DNA from: Clytia hemisphaerica
Lineage: Eukaryota; Cnidaria; Hydrozoa; Leptothecata; Clytiidae
Assembly: GCA_902728285.1 (NCBI GenBank)
Contig: CACVBU010000351.1
Coordinates: forward strand, 1,659,136-1,723,135
Direction: 5' to 3'
DNA length: 64,000 nt
The position numbers and the translations under genes are program-made. Numbering within the stretch: the stretch's first letter is position 1; the number at the start of each line of letters is the position of its first letter. The notes under the pieces are model-generated. The model worked only from the letters and a program-made list of their open reading frames with translations, was not told where the DNA came from and searched no databases. Shown in pieces: positions 49,384 to 60,500 of the stretch.

Positions 49384-49397
49384 TGATAATAATAGGG
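49384..49397 (-). repeat. Right terminal inverted repeat
   Basis: TGATAATAATAGGG is the inverse of the left end with one mismatch and is followed immediately by the TTAA target copy (49398-49401). Confidence 0.85.
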
Positions 49398-49401
49398 TTA
49401 A

Positions 49402-50147
49402 TGCAAATTAACTAAAACATCCTTCAAGAAGTATTCCTTTTCAATAAAAACAAGCAAACAAAGATTTGGAAACATTAAACGAAAACGGCCATATCGGTAA
49501 GACGTAACCGATATAGACACTGACATGTCATCAAGCTTAGAGTGACTTTGATGAATGAAAATTAACCGAAACATTCTTCCCTGCAGATCACCTTTTCAAT
49601 ATTAACAAGAAAACAAAGATTTCGAAACATTAAACTAAAATGGCCATATCGGTTAGACGCAACCGATATAGATACTGACATGTCATCCAGCTCAGAGTGA
49701 CTTCCATGAATGTAAATTAACTGAAACATTCTTCCCAGAAGTACTCCTTTTCAATATTAACAAGAAAACAAAGATTTGGAAACATTAAACTAAAATGACC
49801 ATATCGGTTAGACGCAACCGATATGGACACTGACATGTCATCAAGCTTAGAGTGACTTCCATAAATGTAAATTAACTGAAACATTCTTCCTAGAAGTACT
49901 TCTTTTCAATATTAACAAGCAAACAAAGATTTGGAAACATTAAACTAAAATGACCATATCGGTTAGACGCAACCGATATGGACACTGGCATGTCATCCAG
50001 CTCAGAGTGACTTCCATAAATGTAAATTAACTGAAACATTCTTCCCAGAAGTACTTCTTTTCAATATTAACAAGCAAACTAAGATTTGGAAACATTAAAA
50101 TAAAATGGCCATATTGGTTAGATGCAACCGATATGGACACTGACATG
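49402..50147 (+). repeat. 155-bp satellite array, segment 6 (diverged)
   Basis: About five forward monomers lie between the two large transposons. The first resumes the monomer cut by the TTAA element. One monomer carries the CCCTGCAGATCACC variant also seen at 39.5 and 41.7 kb. The segment ends within a monomer at GACACTGACATG. Confidence 0.95.
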
Positions 50148-50297
50148 AAAATTGCCCCGGAGAAAATTGCCCCCGGAAAACTGCCCCCCAGGAAAATTTC
50201 CCCCCAGAAAACGGCCCCCCAGGAAAACTGCCCCCCAGAAAATTGCCCCTCAGAAAATTGCCCCCTAGGAAAATTGCCCCCCAGAAAATTGCCCCCT
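50148..50297 (-). repeat. Left terminal array of 15-16-bp repeats
   Basis: About nine to ten copies of GCCCCCCAGAAAATT and variants with one extra G or with CT/AG changes. The minus strand reads GGGGGGCAATTTTCTG. The last unit runs into GCCCCCTATTTTTCCA, which is mirrored at the inner edge of the right array (TGGATTTTAGGGGGC). Confidence 0.88.
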
Positions 50298-50995
50298 ATT
50301 TTTCCATTTTTCGAAAATAAATTTAACTCAATTTTCAACATTTGGGAGATTTTGGATTACGCAATTTTACGTGATCGCGTCTTAACGGATTAAGAGATCT
50401 AGAATATTTTGGGGCTATATTTTGGTCCAACGGTTGCAGGTTGCAGCCGTAATTTTCATTAAGTTGACGCTTTTTATAAGGAATAATGTGGTTTAACCAT
50501 GGAATACAGAGAAAGCGTTTTCTCTGTTTAGCGATAGTCAATTTCAATGTGTTTTATACTGTATTTCTTTCGCTATTCAAGTATTTTATTTATGGTTTTA
50601 CAAAATTTCTTGGTCATATGGAATGGATAACTTCATTCTTACTATATTCCTCACGCTGACCATTGATCTGCTTTGCATGTTTTAGTTTTTTTTATTAGGA
50701 ACCAGTTAAGAACATTCAGACAGAAATTTGGCAAAAATTTAAGAGTATCGTAATAACTAACCTGGGAATCCATGCTATGATTTCTTCTTTGATAAACTGA
50801 TGGCGAAATGTATAGCATGGTATGGGCTGAGAGTTTGAATTTCTCAGATCCTAATAACGGTTGAAAACATAGCCAATCAAATTTTGTTATTCTTTTACTG
50901 GTCACACCTTCTTAGAGAAAGCGCAACTTTCGAAATTTGGTTTTTATTTTAGTAAGTGAGGACAGCGCTAAATTCGAATTTCCCACTGTAAAAAA

Positions 50996-51019
50996 TGTGA
51001 GTCCAATATTGGACTCACA
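50996..51019. repeat. Perfect 24-bp palindrome
   Basis: TGTGAGTCCAAT is followed directly by its exact reverse complement, ATTGGACTCACA, with no spacer. It could be a dimeric protein-binding site or a trace of a small inverted-repeat element. Confidence 0.8.
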
Positions 51020-51143
51020 GCTCGAACCCGTCTTGTGTACATCAAATTATAAAAAAACACACGACGGTTCTCCTGTCTACGTAATAACATACTCGGCCTG
51101 AGAATCGAATAGTTTGACGAAATTTGCTTGAAATCTTACACTC

Positions 51144-51266
51144 TCTTCTCACAGACCCGGTAGGATTTTTTTAGCCAGTGGGGATAAAAATAACGGACTG
51201 AAAGTCGATATTCCTTTATTTTTTATGGCTGGGGAAAAATCAGAAAATTCAGTGAGGATGGGAAAA
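51144..51266 (+). repeat. Segment shared with the ACCGGTTT-rich inserts
   Basis: CTTCTCACAGACCCGGTAGG, AGCCAGTGGGGATAAAAA, TAACGGACTGAAA and CAGTGAGGATGGG occur in the same order and spacing as the matching phrases at about 3557-3707 in insert copy 1, with scattered differences. The two elements therefore share an ancestral module in the same orientation. Confidence 0.75.
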
Positions 51267-51675
51267 ATAGCATAATATTATTCAGTGAGGTTTGGTTTAT
51301 TTACTACATTTATTTGCTACAAAGAGAAAAAATGTGACCCCGTATCATTGAAAGGTTTTATTTGTTTAATTTTGGCGCCTCTGATAAATTTTGCTACGCA
51401 CGCGCTAAAAAGGAAGACATCATCAAAGATCAATTATAATATTTACACACATGTCTATTTTTCAAATGAATATTTGCATAGTAGCGGTGTAGCGAGTTAG
51501 CAGTTCAGCATTTTGAAGCTCCTCCTTTTTCACTTTTCGTTAAACATTGGAAAGGAGTTGACGTCATCAAGTTCTTTTTATTCTTGATCACGTGAGTCTG
51601 CTGACCAATAAGAAACCAAAGGGAGACAAAACTTCTATAAAAAGAAGAAATTTCGCAAAACTCTTAGCATTCAAA

Positions 51676-53082
51676 ATGGAGCTGACAAGAACAGAGAGAG
51701 GCAGAGAGAAAATTCTTGAAAATGGATATATTTATGTATTTCAGAAAGATTTAGCTAATGACCTCAAGTCCTTCGAGTGTGAACTTCGACGCCGTGGACA
51801 ATGTAAGGCTAAAGTTAAAGTGGACATTCTGGGAGATATTGTTGAAAGACTCAATGAACATACCCATCAACCGTCTGCAACTAAAGTTGAAGTAACTAAA
51901 ATAAAAGTATCGCTTAAAGAACAGGCTGCAACTTCACACGATTCAACCCAAAACATCGTGGGAAATGAGATAGCAGCTGCCTCGGCGAGCGCTATTGTAA
52001 ATTTACCACCGGTCAATCACTTGAAAAGAACAATGAGAAACCAACGTGGAAATGATTTACCACCGAACCCAATCAATAGAGCCGGTATTCCAAACCTTCC
52101 TCAAGAATTTCAGCGTACGATGAATGATGAAAGATTTCTCTTGTTTCACTCTGGTGTTGGTGACGATCGTCGAATTATTCTTTTTTGTACTGACAGAGCC
52201 CTTGAATTACTACAAAGATCAAGACATTGGTACGCGGACGGGACTTTTAGAGTATGTCCTGAGATTTTTTTCCAGGTTTATACAATTGATGTCCGTGTAA
52301 ATGAAAGGACAATTCCTTGTGTATTTTCACTTTTACCAAACAAAACCGAAGACACCTATGGAAGGATGATCGATGTGCTGTTGAATTTTTTACCAAACGG
52401 AACGGCTCCGGACACAATTTTGTTTGACTTTGAAAGAGCAGCGATTAATGTGGCATTGAGATCATTCCCAAACGTAGTGGTAAATGGTTGTTTTTTCCAT
52501 TTAACATCCAACGTATGGAAGAAAATTCAAAGCCTTGGGATGCAGCAAAGATACATAGATCATCCCGACTTCGCATTACACGTAAGAATGATTCCAGCAT
52601 TAGCCTTTATCCCTGAAGATGACGTCATCGATGTATTTGAGGAATTGGTTGATCAACTTAGAGAGTTATACGGAGCTGATTTGGATGCTCTTATCGATTA
52701 CTTTGAAGATACATACATCGGGCGTTTTCAAAGAAATCGACCACGTCGAAGACCGCTGTTTGCAATTGAACTTTGGAACATGTAAGAAAGAACTGAAAAT
52801 GAGATGCCTAGAACCAGCAATTGTATCGAAGGTTGGCACCACAAATTCCAGAATCTATGTAACTGCCACCACCCTACTTTCTGGAAATTTTTGAATTCAT
52901 TAAAACTGGAGGAATCCCTTGTGCGCGTGAATGCGATTCAAGGTGACGGAGGACATCCACCACCCCCACGTAGAAGAAGATATATAAATAATGACGCGAG
53001 AATTTTAACAATTGTTGCTGATTACGGAAACAGGGACAATCTTCATTATTTAAGAGGCATTGCTCATAATATTGCAGTTTAG
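51676..53082 (+). pseudogene. FLYWCH zinc finger-MULE transposase, single in-frame TAA
   Basis: The frame runs 468 codons from ATG 51676, with a stop at codon 370 (TAA, 52783-52785) and open sequence on to 53082. An earlier GTG at 51592 also opens the frame, but the ATG sits just before the FLYWCH finger. That finger spans residues about 8-66, with C35, C43, H62 and H64 as ligands, and should bind element ends or other DNA. The MULE transposase domain follows: WYADGTF with D188, FDFERA with D251, and GCFFH (C272/H275). The likely third catalytic acid is E385 in NCIEGWHH, which lies after the TAA, so a protein ended there would be inactive. The rest reads as normal family sequence (HPTFWKFL), so this looks like one recent nonsense change. 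There is no sign of introns. Confidence 0.88.
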
Positions 53083-54332
53083 ACATTATTAACATCTTAG
53101 CATTTCTTTTGTTTTTGTTTTTTTGTCAAAGCTTTTTTTTCTTTAATTATGTTGTATATACTGTATTAGCTCTTGAATATTCTTTCAATGCAAAACAAAC
53201 AAACTTCTAAAACATTTTCAAGTAGGATGTGAAAAAATCATAACATAACAGGCTGATAGAAACTTTTACCTTGGTTCTATGATACCATTTAGTCTATTCT
53301 ATCGAGTTTATCAGTATAATTTAACATATTTTGATTTAGATCTGTAACATTTTACTCGGAGAAAGTTAAAATGTAAATAAATTTCTTTTGTTTAAAGCTT
53401 GCTGGTGATTTCTATGACGTTTTAAAGAAAAACTTGTTGAAAAAAAATCATTTTAAATTATTCATTGAAAATGGACAATACTTGAATTTTTCTTTCTCCC
53501 AATAATCTTGAAATAAAATATCCTTTCTTTAATCAATCAACAAACATTGGAGCTCGATCGGCTCGATTTGATTCAAAGTTTTCGAAACGTTAAAGTTTTT
53601 GGATGTTTTCAATGACTAAAAAGGGACTAAAAAACATTTCTTTGTGAAACTTTTTGGAGATTTGAAATTTCCCATGTAAAAAACGGATTTTGTAGACCGC
53701 ACACGGTAAAAGAAAAACATTGAATCATCAAATGAATTAAGATTCTAAATTCTTAATTCTTAAAGAAAAAAGACGCCTCAAAAACGACTTTTACAAGTTT
53801 TGTATGAGGTGGAGAAAGATAGTCGAGTAATAAAATCACTTTCAAAAAAATCTTTCCCCATTTCTTAACCCTAAGCGCCCTATCCGTGCTAGCTTAAGCT
53901 AAGGGAACTAACTTTTACTAACTCGCCAAAATAAGTTCCTACCAAAATTAAAATTTCAGTTTTCTTGGCTAAATAACCCCTGAAATTCAACAAAGTTGCT
54001 CAAAATAAGATGAAATAGAACAGATTTAAGCTGTCATTCGCTAAAATTAATTCCAACCACAGTTAAAAAATTAATTACAGTCTTCCCCAAAAAAAGTTCC
54101 CACCAAAATAATCTATTTTTCGAAAATTTTCTACCCAGGACATTGTTGATCCAACCCCTCCTCCGCTTATCAATTTTTCGGAATCTGAAACTTCTTTTTT
54201 GTACGGATTATGCTGTTTTAGCCTTTTTTCCAATCCACCCCCGCTGACCCCCGTTTACTAGGTACCCTAAGAGTAATTCAAAACAACTTAATTTTACAGC
54301 TACAATGGCCATTTGAAGTTTCATTGGATTTT
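53083..54332. other. Noncoding 3' region of the MULE
   Basis: About 1.25 kb of AT-rich sequence after the transposase stop, with no ORF or RNA gene that I recognise. No internal repeat stands out before the right terminal array. Confidence 0.5.
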
Positions 54333-54503
54333 AGGGGGCAATTTTCCGGGGGGCAATTTTCCTAGGGGCCAATTTCTGGGGGGCAATTTTCTGGGGGGCA
54401 ATTTTCTGGGGGGCAATTTTCCTTGGGGGCAATTTTCCGGGGGGGGGGGCGTTTTCCGGGGGGCAGTTTTCCGGGGGGCAGTTTTCTCGGGGGCAATTTT
54501 CCT
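54333..54503 (+). repeat. Right terminal array of 15-16-bp repeats
   Basis: About eleven copies of GGGGGGCAATTTTCTG and close variants, in opposite orientation to the left array. One unit has a run of 11 G. The copies differ individually from those on the left, so the two arrays have changed size independently. Confidence 0.88.
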
Positions 54504-54509
54504 AGAACC

Positions 54510-57500
54510 CATCAAGCTTAGAGTGACTTTGATGAATGAAATTTAACTGAAAAATTCTTCCGAGAAGTACTCCTTTTCAATATTAACAAGAAAACAAAGA
54601 TTTGGAAACATTAAACTAAAATGACCATATCGGTTAGACGCAACCGATATGGACACTGGCATGTCATCCAGCTCAGAGTGACTTCCATGAATGTAAATTA
54701 ACTGAAACATTCTTCCAAGAAGTACTTCTTTTCAATATTACCAAGCACACTAAGATTTGGAAACATTAAACTAAAATGGCCATATCGGTTAGACGCAACC
54801 GATATGGACACTGACATGTCATCCAGATCAGAGTGACTTCCATGAATGTAAATTAACTGAAACATTCTCCAAGAAGTTTTTCTATTCAATAAAAACAAGC
54901 AAACAAAGATTTGGAAATATTAAACTAAAATGGCCATATCGGTTAGATGCAACCTATATGGACACTGACATGTTATCAAGCTAAGAGTGACTTTGATGAA
55001 TGAAAATTAACTGAAACATTCTTCCCAGAAGTACTTCTTTTCAATATTATCAAGCAAACAAAGATTTAGAAATATAAAACTAAAATGGCTATATCGGTTA
55101 GACGCAACCAATATGGACACTGACATGTCATCAAGCTAAGAGTGATTTTGATGAATGAAAATTAACTGAAACAGTCTTCCAAGAAGTACTTCTTTTCATT
55201 ATTAACAAGCAAACAAAGATTTGGAAACATGAAACTAAAAGAGCTATTTCGGTTAAACGCAACCGATATGGACACTGGCATGTCATCCAGCTCAGAGTGA
55301 CTTCCATGAATGTAAATTAACTGAAACATTCTTCCCATAAGTACTTCTTTTCAATATTAACAAGCAAACTAAGATTTGGAAACATGAAACTAAGATGGAC
55401 ATATCGGTCAGACGCAACCGATATGGACACTGACATGTCATCAAGCTTAGAGTGACTTTGATTAATGCAAATTAACTGAAACATTCTTCCAAGTAGTACT
55501 TCTTTTCAATATTAACAAGAAAACAAAGATTTTGAAACATTAAACTAAAATGGCCATATCGGTTAGACGCAATCGATATGGACACTGGCATGTCATCCAG
55601 CTCAGAGTGACTTCCATGAATGTAAATTAACTGAAACATTCTTCCCAGAAGTACTACTTTTCAATATTAAAAAGTAAATAAAAATTGGAAACGTTTAACT
55701 AAAATGGCCATATCGGTTAGACGCAACCGATATGGACACTGACATTTCATCAATCTAAGAGTGACTTTGATAAATGTAAATTAACTGAAAAATTTTTCCA
55801 AGAAGTACTTCTTTTCAATATTAAAAAGCAAATAAAAATTTGGAAACGTTTAACTAAAATGGTCATATCGGTTACACGCAACCGATATGGACACTGACAT
55901 TTCATCAAGCTAAGAATGACTTTGATGAATGAAAATTAACTGAAACATTCTTCCCAGAAGTACTCTTTTTCAATATTAACAAGAAAACAAAGATTTGGAA
56001 ACATTAAACTAAAATGACCATATCGGTTAGACGCAACCGATATGGACACTGGCATGTCATCCAGCTCAGAGTGACTTCCGTGAATGTAAATTAACTGAAA
56101 AATTCTTCCAAGAAGTACTTCTTTTCAATATTAACAAGGAAACTAAGGTTTGGAAACATTAAACTAAAATGGCCATATCGGTTAGACGCAACCGATATAG
56201 ACACTGACATGTCATCCAGCTCAGAGTGACTTCCATGAATGTAAATTAACTGAAACATTCTTCCAAAAAGTACTTCTTTTCAATATTAAAAAGCAAATAA
56301 AAATTTGGAAACGTTTAACTAAAATGGTCATATCGGTTAGACGCAACCGATATGGACACTGACATTTCATCAAGCTAAGATTGACTTTGATGAATGAAAA
56401 TTAACGGAAACTTTCTTCCCAGAAGTACTCCTTTTCAATATTAACAAGAAAACAAAGATTTGGAAACATTAAACTAAAATGACCATATCGGTTAGACGCA
56501 ACCGATATGGACACTGACATGTCATCCAGCTCAGAGTGACTTCAATGAATGTAAATGAACTAAAACATTCTGCCAAGAAGTAATTCTTTTCAATATTAAC
56601 AAGCAAATTAAGATTTGGAAACATTAAACTAAAATGGCCATATCGGTTAGATGCAACTGATATGGACACTGAAATGTCATCCAGATCAGAGTGACTTCCA
56701 TGAATGTAAATTAGCTGAAACATTCTCCAAGAAGTATTTCTATTCAATAAAAACAAGCAAACAAAGATTTGGAAACATTGAACTAAAATGGCAATATCCG
56801 TTAGATGCAACCGATATGGACACTGACATGTCATCAAGCTAAGAGTGACTTCCATGAATGAAAATTAACTGAAACATTCTTCCCCGAAGTTCTTCTTTTC
56901 AATATTAACAAGAAAACGAAGATTTGGAAACATTAAACTAAAATGGCAATATCGGTTAGACGCAACCGATATGGACACTGGCATGTCATCCAGCTCAGAA
57001 TGACTTCCATGAATGTAAATTAACTGAAATATTCTTCCCAGAAGTAGTTCTTTTCAATATTAAAAAGCAAATAAAAATTTGGAAACGTTTAACTGAAATG
57101 GTCATATCGGTTAGATGCAACCGATATGGACACTGACATTTCATCAACCTAAGAATGACTTTGATGAATGAAAATTAACTGAAACATTCTTCCCAGAAGT
57201 ACTCCTTTTCAATATTAATAAGAAAACAAAGATTTGGAAACATTAAACTAAAATGGCCATATCGGTTAGACGCAACCGATATGGACACTGGCATGTCATC
57301 CAGCTCAGAGTGACTTCCATGAATGTAAATTAACTGAAACATTCTTCCAAGAAGTACTTCTTTACAATATTAAAAATCAAATAAAAATTTGGAAACGTTT
57401 AACTAAAATGGTCATATCGGTTAGACGCAACCGATATGGACACTGACATTTCATCAAGCTAAGAATGACTTTGATGAATGAAAATTAACTGAACCATTCT

Positions 57501-60500
57501 TCCCAGAAGTACTCCTTTTCAATATTAACAAAAAAACAAAGATTTGGAAACATTAAACTAAAATGACCATATTGGTTAGACGCAACCGATATGGACACTG
57601 ACATGTCATCAAGCTAAGAGTGACTTTGATGAATGGAAATTAACTGAAACATTCTTCACAGAAGTACTTCTTTTCAATATTATCAAGCAAACAAAGATTT
57701 GGAAACATAAAACTAAAATGGTCGTATCGGTTAGACGCAACCGATATGGACACTGGCATGTCATCCAGCTAAGAATGACTTCCATGAATGTAAATTAACT
57801 AAAACATCCTCCAAGAAGTATTTCCTTTCAATAATAACAAGCAAACAAAGATTTGGAAACATTAAACTAAAATGGCCGTATCGGTTAGACGCAACCGATA
57901 TGGACACTGACATGTCATCAAGCTTAGAGTGACTTTGATGAATCAAAATTAACTGAAACATTGTTCCCAGAAGTACTTCTTTTCAATATTATCAAGCGAA
58001 CAAAGAATTGGAAACATAAAACTAAAATGGCTATATCGGTTAGACGCAACCAATATGGACACTGGCATGTCATCCAGCTCGGAGTGACTTCGATGAATGT
58101 AAATTGACTGAAACATTCCTTCAAGAAGTATTTCTTTTCAATAAAAACAAGCAAATAAAGATTTAGAAACGTTTAACTAAAATGGCCATATCGGTTAGAT
58201 GCAACCGATATGGACACTGACATGTCATCAAGCTTAGAGTGACTTTGATGAATGAAAATTAACTGAATTATCTTCCCAGAAGTACTCCTTTCAATATTAC
58301 TGAAACATTCAGTACTTCTTTTCGATATTAACAAGCAAATAAAAATTTGGAAACGTTTAACTAAAATGGCCATATCGGTTGGACGCAACCAATATGGACA
58401 CTGGTATGTCATCCAGCTCAGAGCAACTTCGATGAATGTAAATTAACTTAAACATCCCTCCAAGAAGTACTTCTTTTCAATAAAAACAAGCAAATAAAGA
58501 TTTGGAAACGGTTAACTAAAATGGCCATATCAGTTAGACGCAACCGATATGGAGACTGGCATGTCATCAATCTAAGAGTGACTTTGATGAATGAAAATAA
58601 ACTGGAACATTCTTCACAGAAGTAGTCCTTTTCAATATTAACACGAAAACAAAGATTTGGAAACATAAAACTAAAATGGCCATATCGGTTAGACACAACC
58701 AATATGGACAATGACATGTCATCAAGCTTAGAGTGACTTTGATGAATCAAAATTAACTGAAACATTTTTCCTAGAAGTACTCCTTTTCAATATTAACGAG
58801 AAAACAAAGATTTGGAAACATTAATCTAAAATGGCCATATCGGTTACCCGCAACCGATATGGACACTGGCATGTCATCCAGCTCAGTGTGACTTCCATGA
58901 ATGTAAATTAACTGAAACATCTTCCAAGAAGTATTTCTTTTCAATAAAAACAAGCAAACTAAAATTTGGAAACATGAAACTAAGATGGCCATATCGGTTA
59001 GACGCAACCGATATGGACACTGACATGTCATCAAGCTTAGAATGACTTTGATGAATGAAAATCAACTGAAACATTCTTCCCAGAAGTACTTCTTTTCATT
59101 ATTAACAAGCAAATAAAAATTTGGAAACGTTTAACTAAAATGGCCATATCGGTTGGACGCAACCGATATGGACACTGACATTTCATCAATCTAAGAGTGA
59201 CTTTGATGGATGAAAACTAACTGGAACATTCTTCACAGAAGTACTCCTTTTCAATATTAACACGAAAACAAAGATTTGGAAACATTAAACTAAAATGGCA
59301 ATATCGGTTAGACGCAACCGATATGGACACTGGCATGTCATCCTGATCAGAGTGACTTCCATAAATGTAAACTAACTGAAACATTCCTCCAAGAAGTATT
59401 TCTTTTCAATAAAAATAAGCAAACAAAGATTTAGAAAGGTTAAACTAAAATGGCCATATCAGTTAGATGCAACCGATATGGACACTGACATGTCATCCAG
59501 CTCAGAGTGACTTCCATGAATGTAAATTAACTGAAACATCTTTCAAGAAATATTTCCTTTCAATAAAAACTAGCAAACTAAGATTTGGAAACATGAAACT
59601 AAGATGGCCATATCGGTCAGAGTGACTTCCATAAATGTAAACTAACTGAAACATTCCTCCAAGAAGTATTTCTTTTCAATAAAAATAAGCAAACAAAGAT
59701 TTAGAAACATTAAACTAAAATGGCCATATCGGTTAGACGCAACCGATATGGACACTGGCATGTCATCCAGCTCAGAGTGACTTCCATGAATGTAAATTAA
59801 CTGAAACATCTTTCAAGAAATATTTCTTTTCAATAAAAACTAGCAAACTAAGATTTGGAAACATGAAACTAAGATGGCCATATCGGTTAGACGCAACCGA
59901 TATGGACACTGACATGTCATCAAGCTTAGAGTGACTTTAATGAATCAAAATTAACTGAAACATTGTTCCCAGAAGTACTTCTTTTCAATATTATCAAGCG
60001 AACAAAGAATTGGAAACATAAAACTAAAATGGCTATATCGGTTAGACGCAACCAATATGGACACTGGCATGTCATCCAGCTCAGAGTGACTTCGATGAAT
60101 GTAAATTAACTGAAACATTCCTTCAAGAAGTATTTCTTTTCAATAAAACAAGCAAATAAAGATTTGGAAACGTTTAACTAAAATGGCCATATTGGTTAAA
60201 TGCAACCGATATGGACACTGACATGTCAACAAGCTTAGAGTGACATTGATGAATGAAAATTAACTGAATTATTCTTCCCAGAAGTACTCCTTTTCAATAT
60301 TACTGAAACATTCAGTACTTCTTTTCGATATTAACAAGCAAATAAAAATTTGGAAACGTTTAACTAAAATGGCCATATCGGTTAGACGTAACCAATATGG
60401 ACACTGGCATGTCATCCAGCTCTGAGTGACTTCTATGAATGTAAATTAACTGAAACATCCTTCCAAGAAGTACTTCTTTTCAATAAAAACAAGCAAACAA

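Larger units (their letters stand above)
42601..49397. mobile_element. TTAA-flanked transposon with KDZ-like transposase and DUF3987 NTPase
   Basis: This 6797-bp element has TTAA immediately on both sides (42597-42600 and 49398-49401). Joining the flanks restores a normal satellite monomer (CTTCCATTAATGCAAATTAAC), so TTAA is the target duplication. The ends read CCCTATTTTTATCA and, inverted, CCCTATTATTATCA. Further matching inverted blocks follow in the same order from both ends: GGGGGGTGTTTTCCACCAG, GCATAACTTTTGATCTA, a diverged stretch with CACAGAT, and arrays of 84-bp units. This collinearity argues for one element and against a nested pair. Its two genes are divergent around a shared 441-bp region. 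TTAA with CCCT ends is typical of piggyBac-type elements, but no piggyBac transposase is visible; the transposase-like ORF is of the KDZ type. Confidence 0.82.
50298..51675. other. Noncoding 5' region of the MULE
   Basis: About 1.4 kb without a credible gene. It holds a perfect 24-bp palindrome at 50996-51019, a stretch homologous to the ACCGGTTT-rich inserts at 51144-51266, and TGACGTCA at 51559-51566, which lies 110 bp before the transposase ATG. Small ORFs on both strands are not supported by composition or homology. Confidence 0.55.
50148..54509 (+). mobile_element. MULE transposon with tandem-repeat terminal inverted arrays
   Basis: A 4362-bp insertion in one satellite monomer: the left flank ends GACACTGACATG, the right flank starts CATCAAGCTTAG, and only one T of the normal monomer is missing between them. 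I therefore see no 8-10 bp target duplication of the kind usual for MULEs. Both ends consist of 15-16-bp G-rich tandem repeats in opposite orientation (about 150 bp left, 170 bp right). The interior encodes a FLYWCH/MULE transposase with one nonsense codon, between about 1.4 kb of upstream and 1.25 kb of downstream noncoding DNA. Foldback-type elements with repetitive inverted ends are known; whether this family is described I cannot tell. Confidence 0.82.

Noticed and set aside
50027-50341. 104-codon ORF with GGQFS repeats, and the similar ORFs at 50133-50393 and 54313-54546
   Set aside because: They are translations of the 15-16-bp terminal arrays of the MULE and resemble proteins only because the unit is often 15 bp.
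51592-51675. Upstream GTG start for the MULE transposase
   Set aside because: Eukaryotic genes rarely start at GTG, and the ATG at 51676 falls just before the FLYWCH finger.
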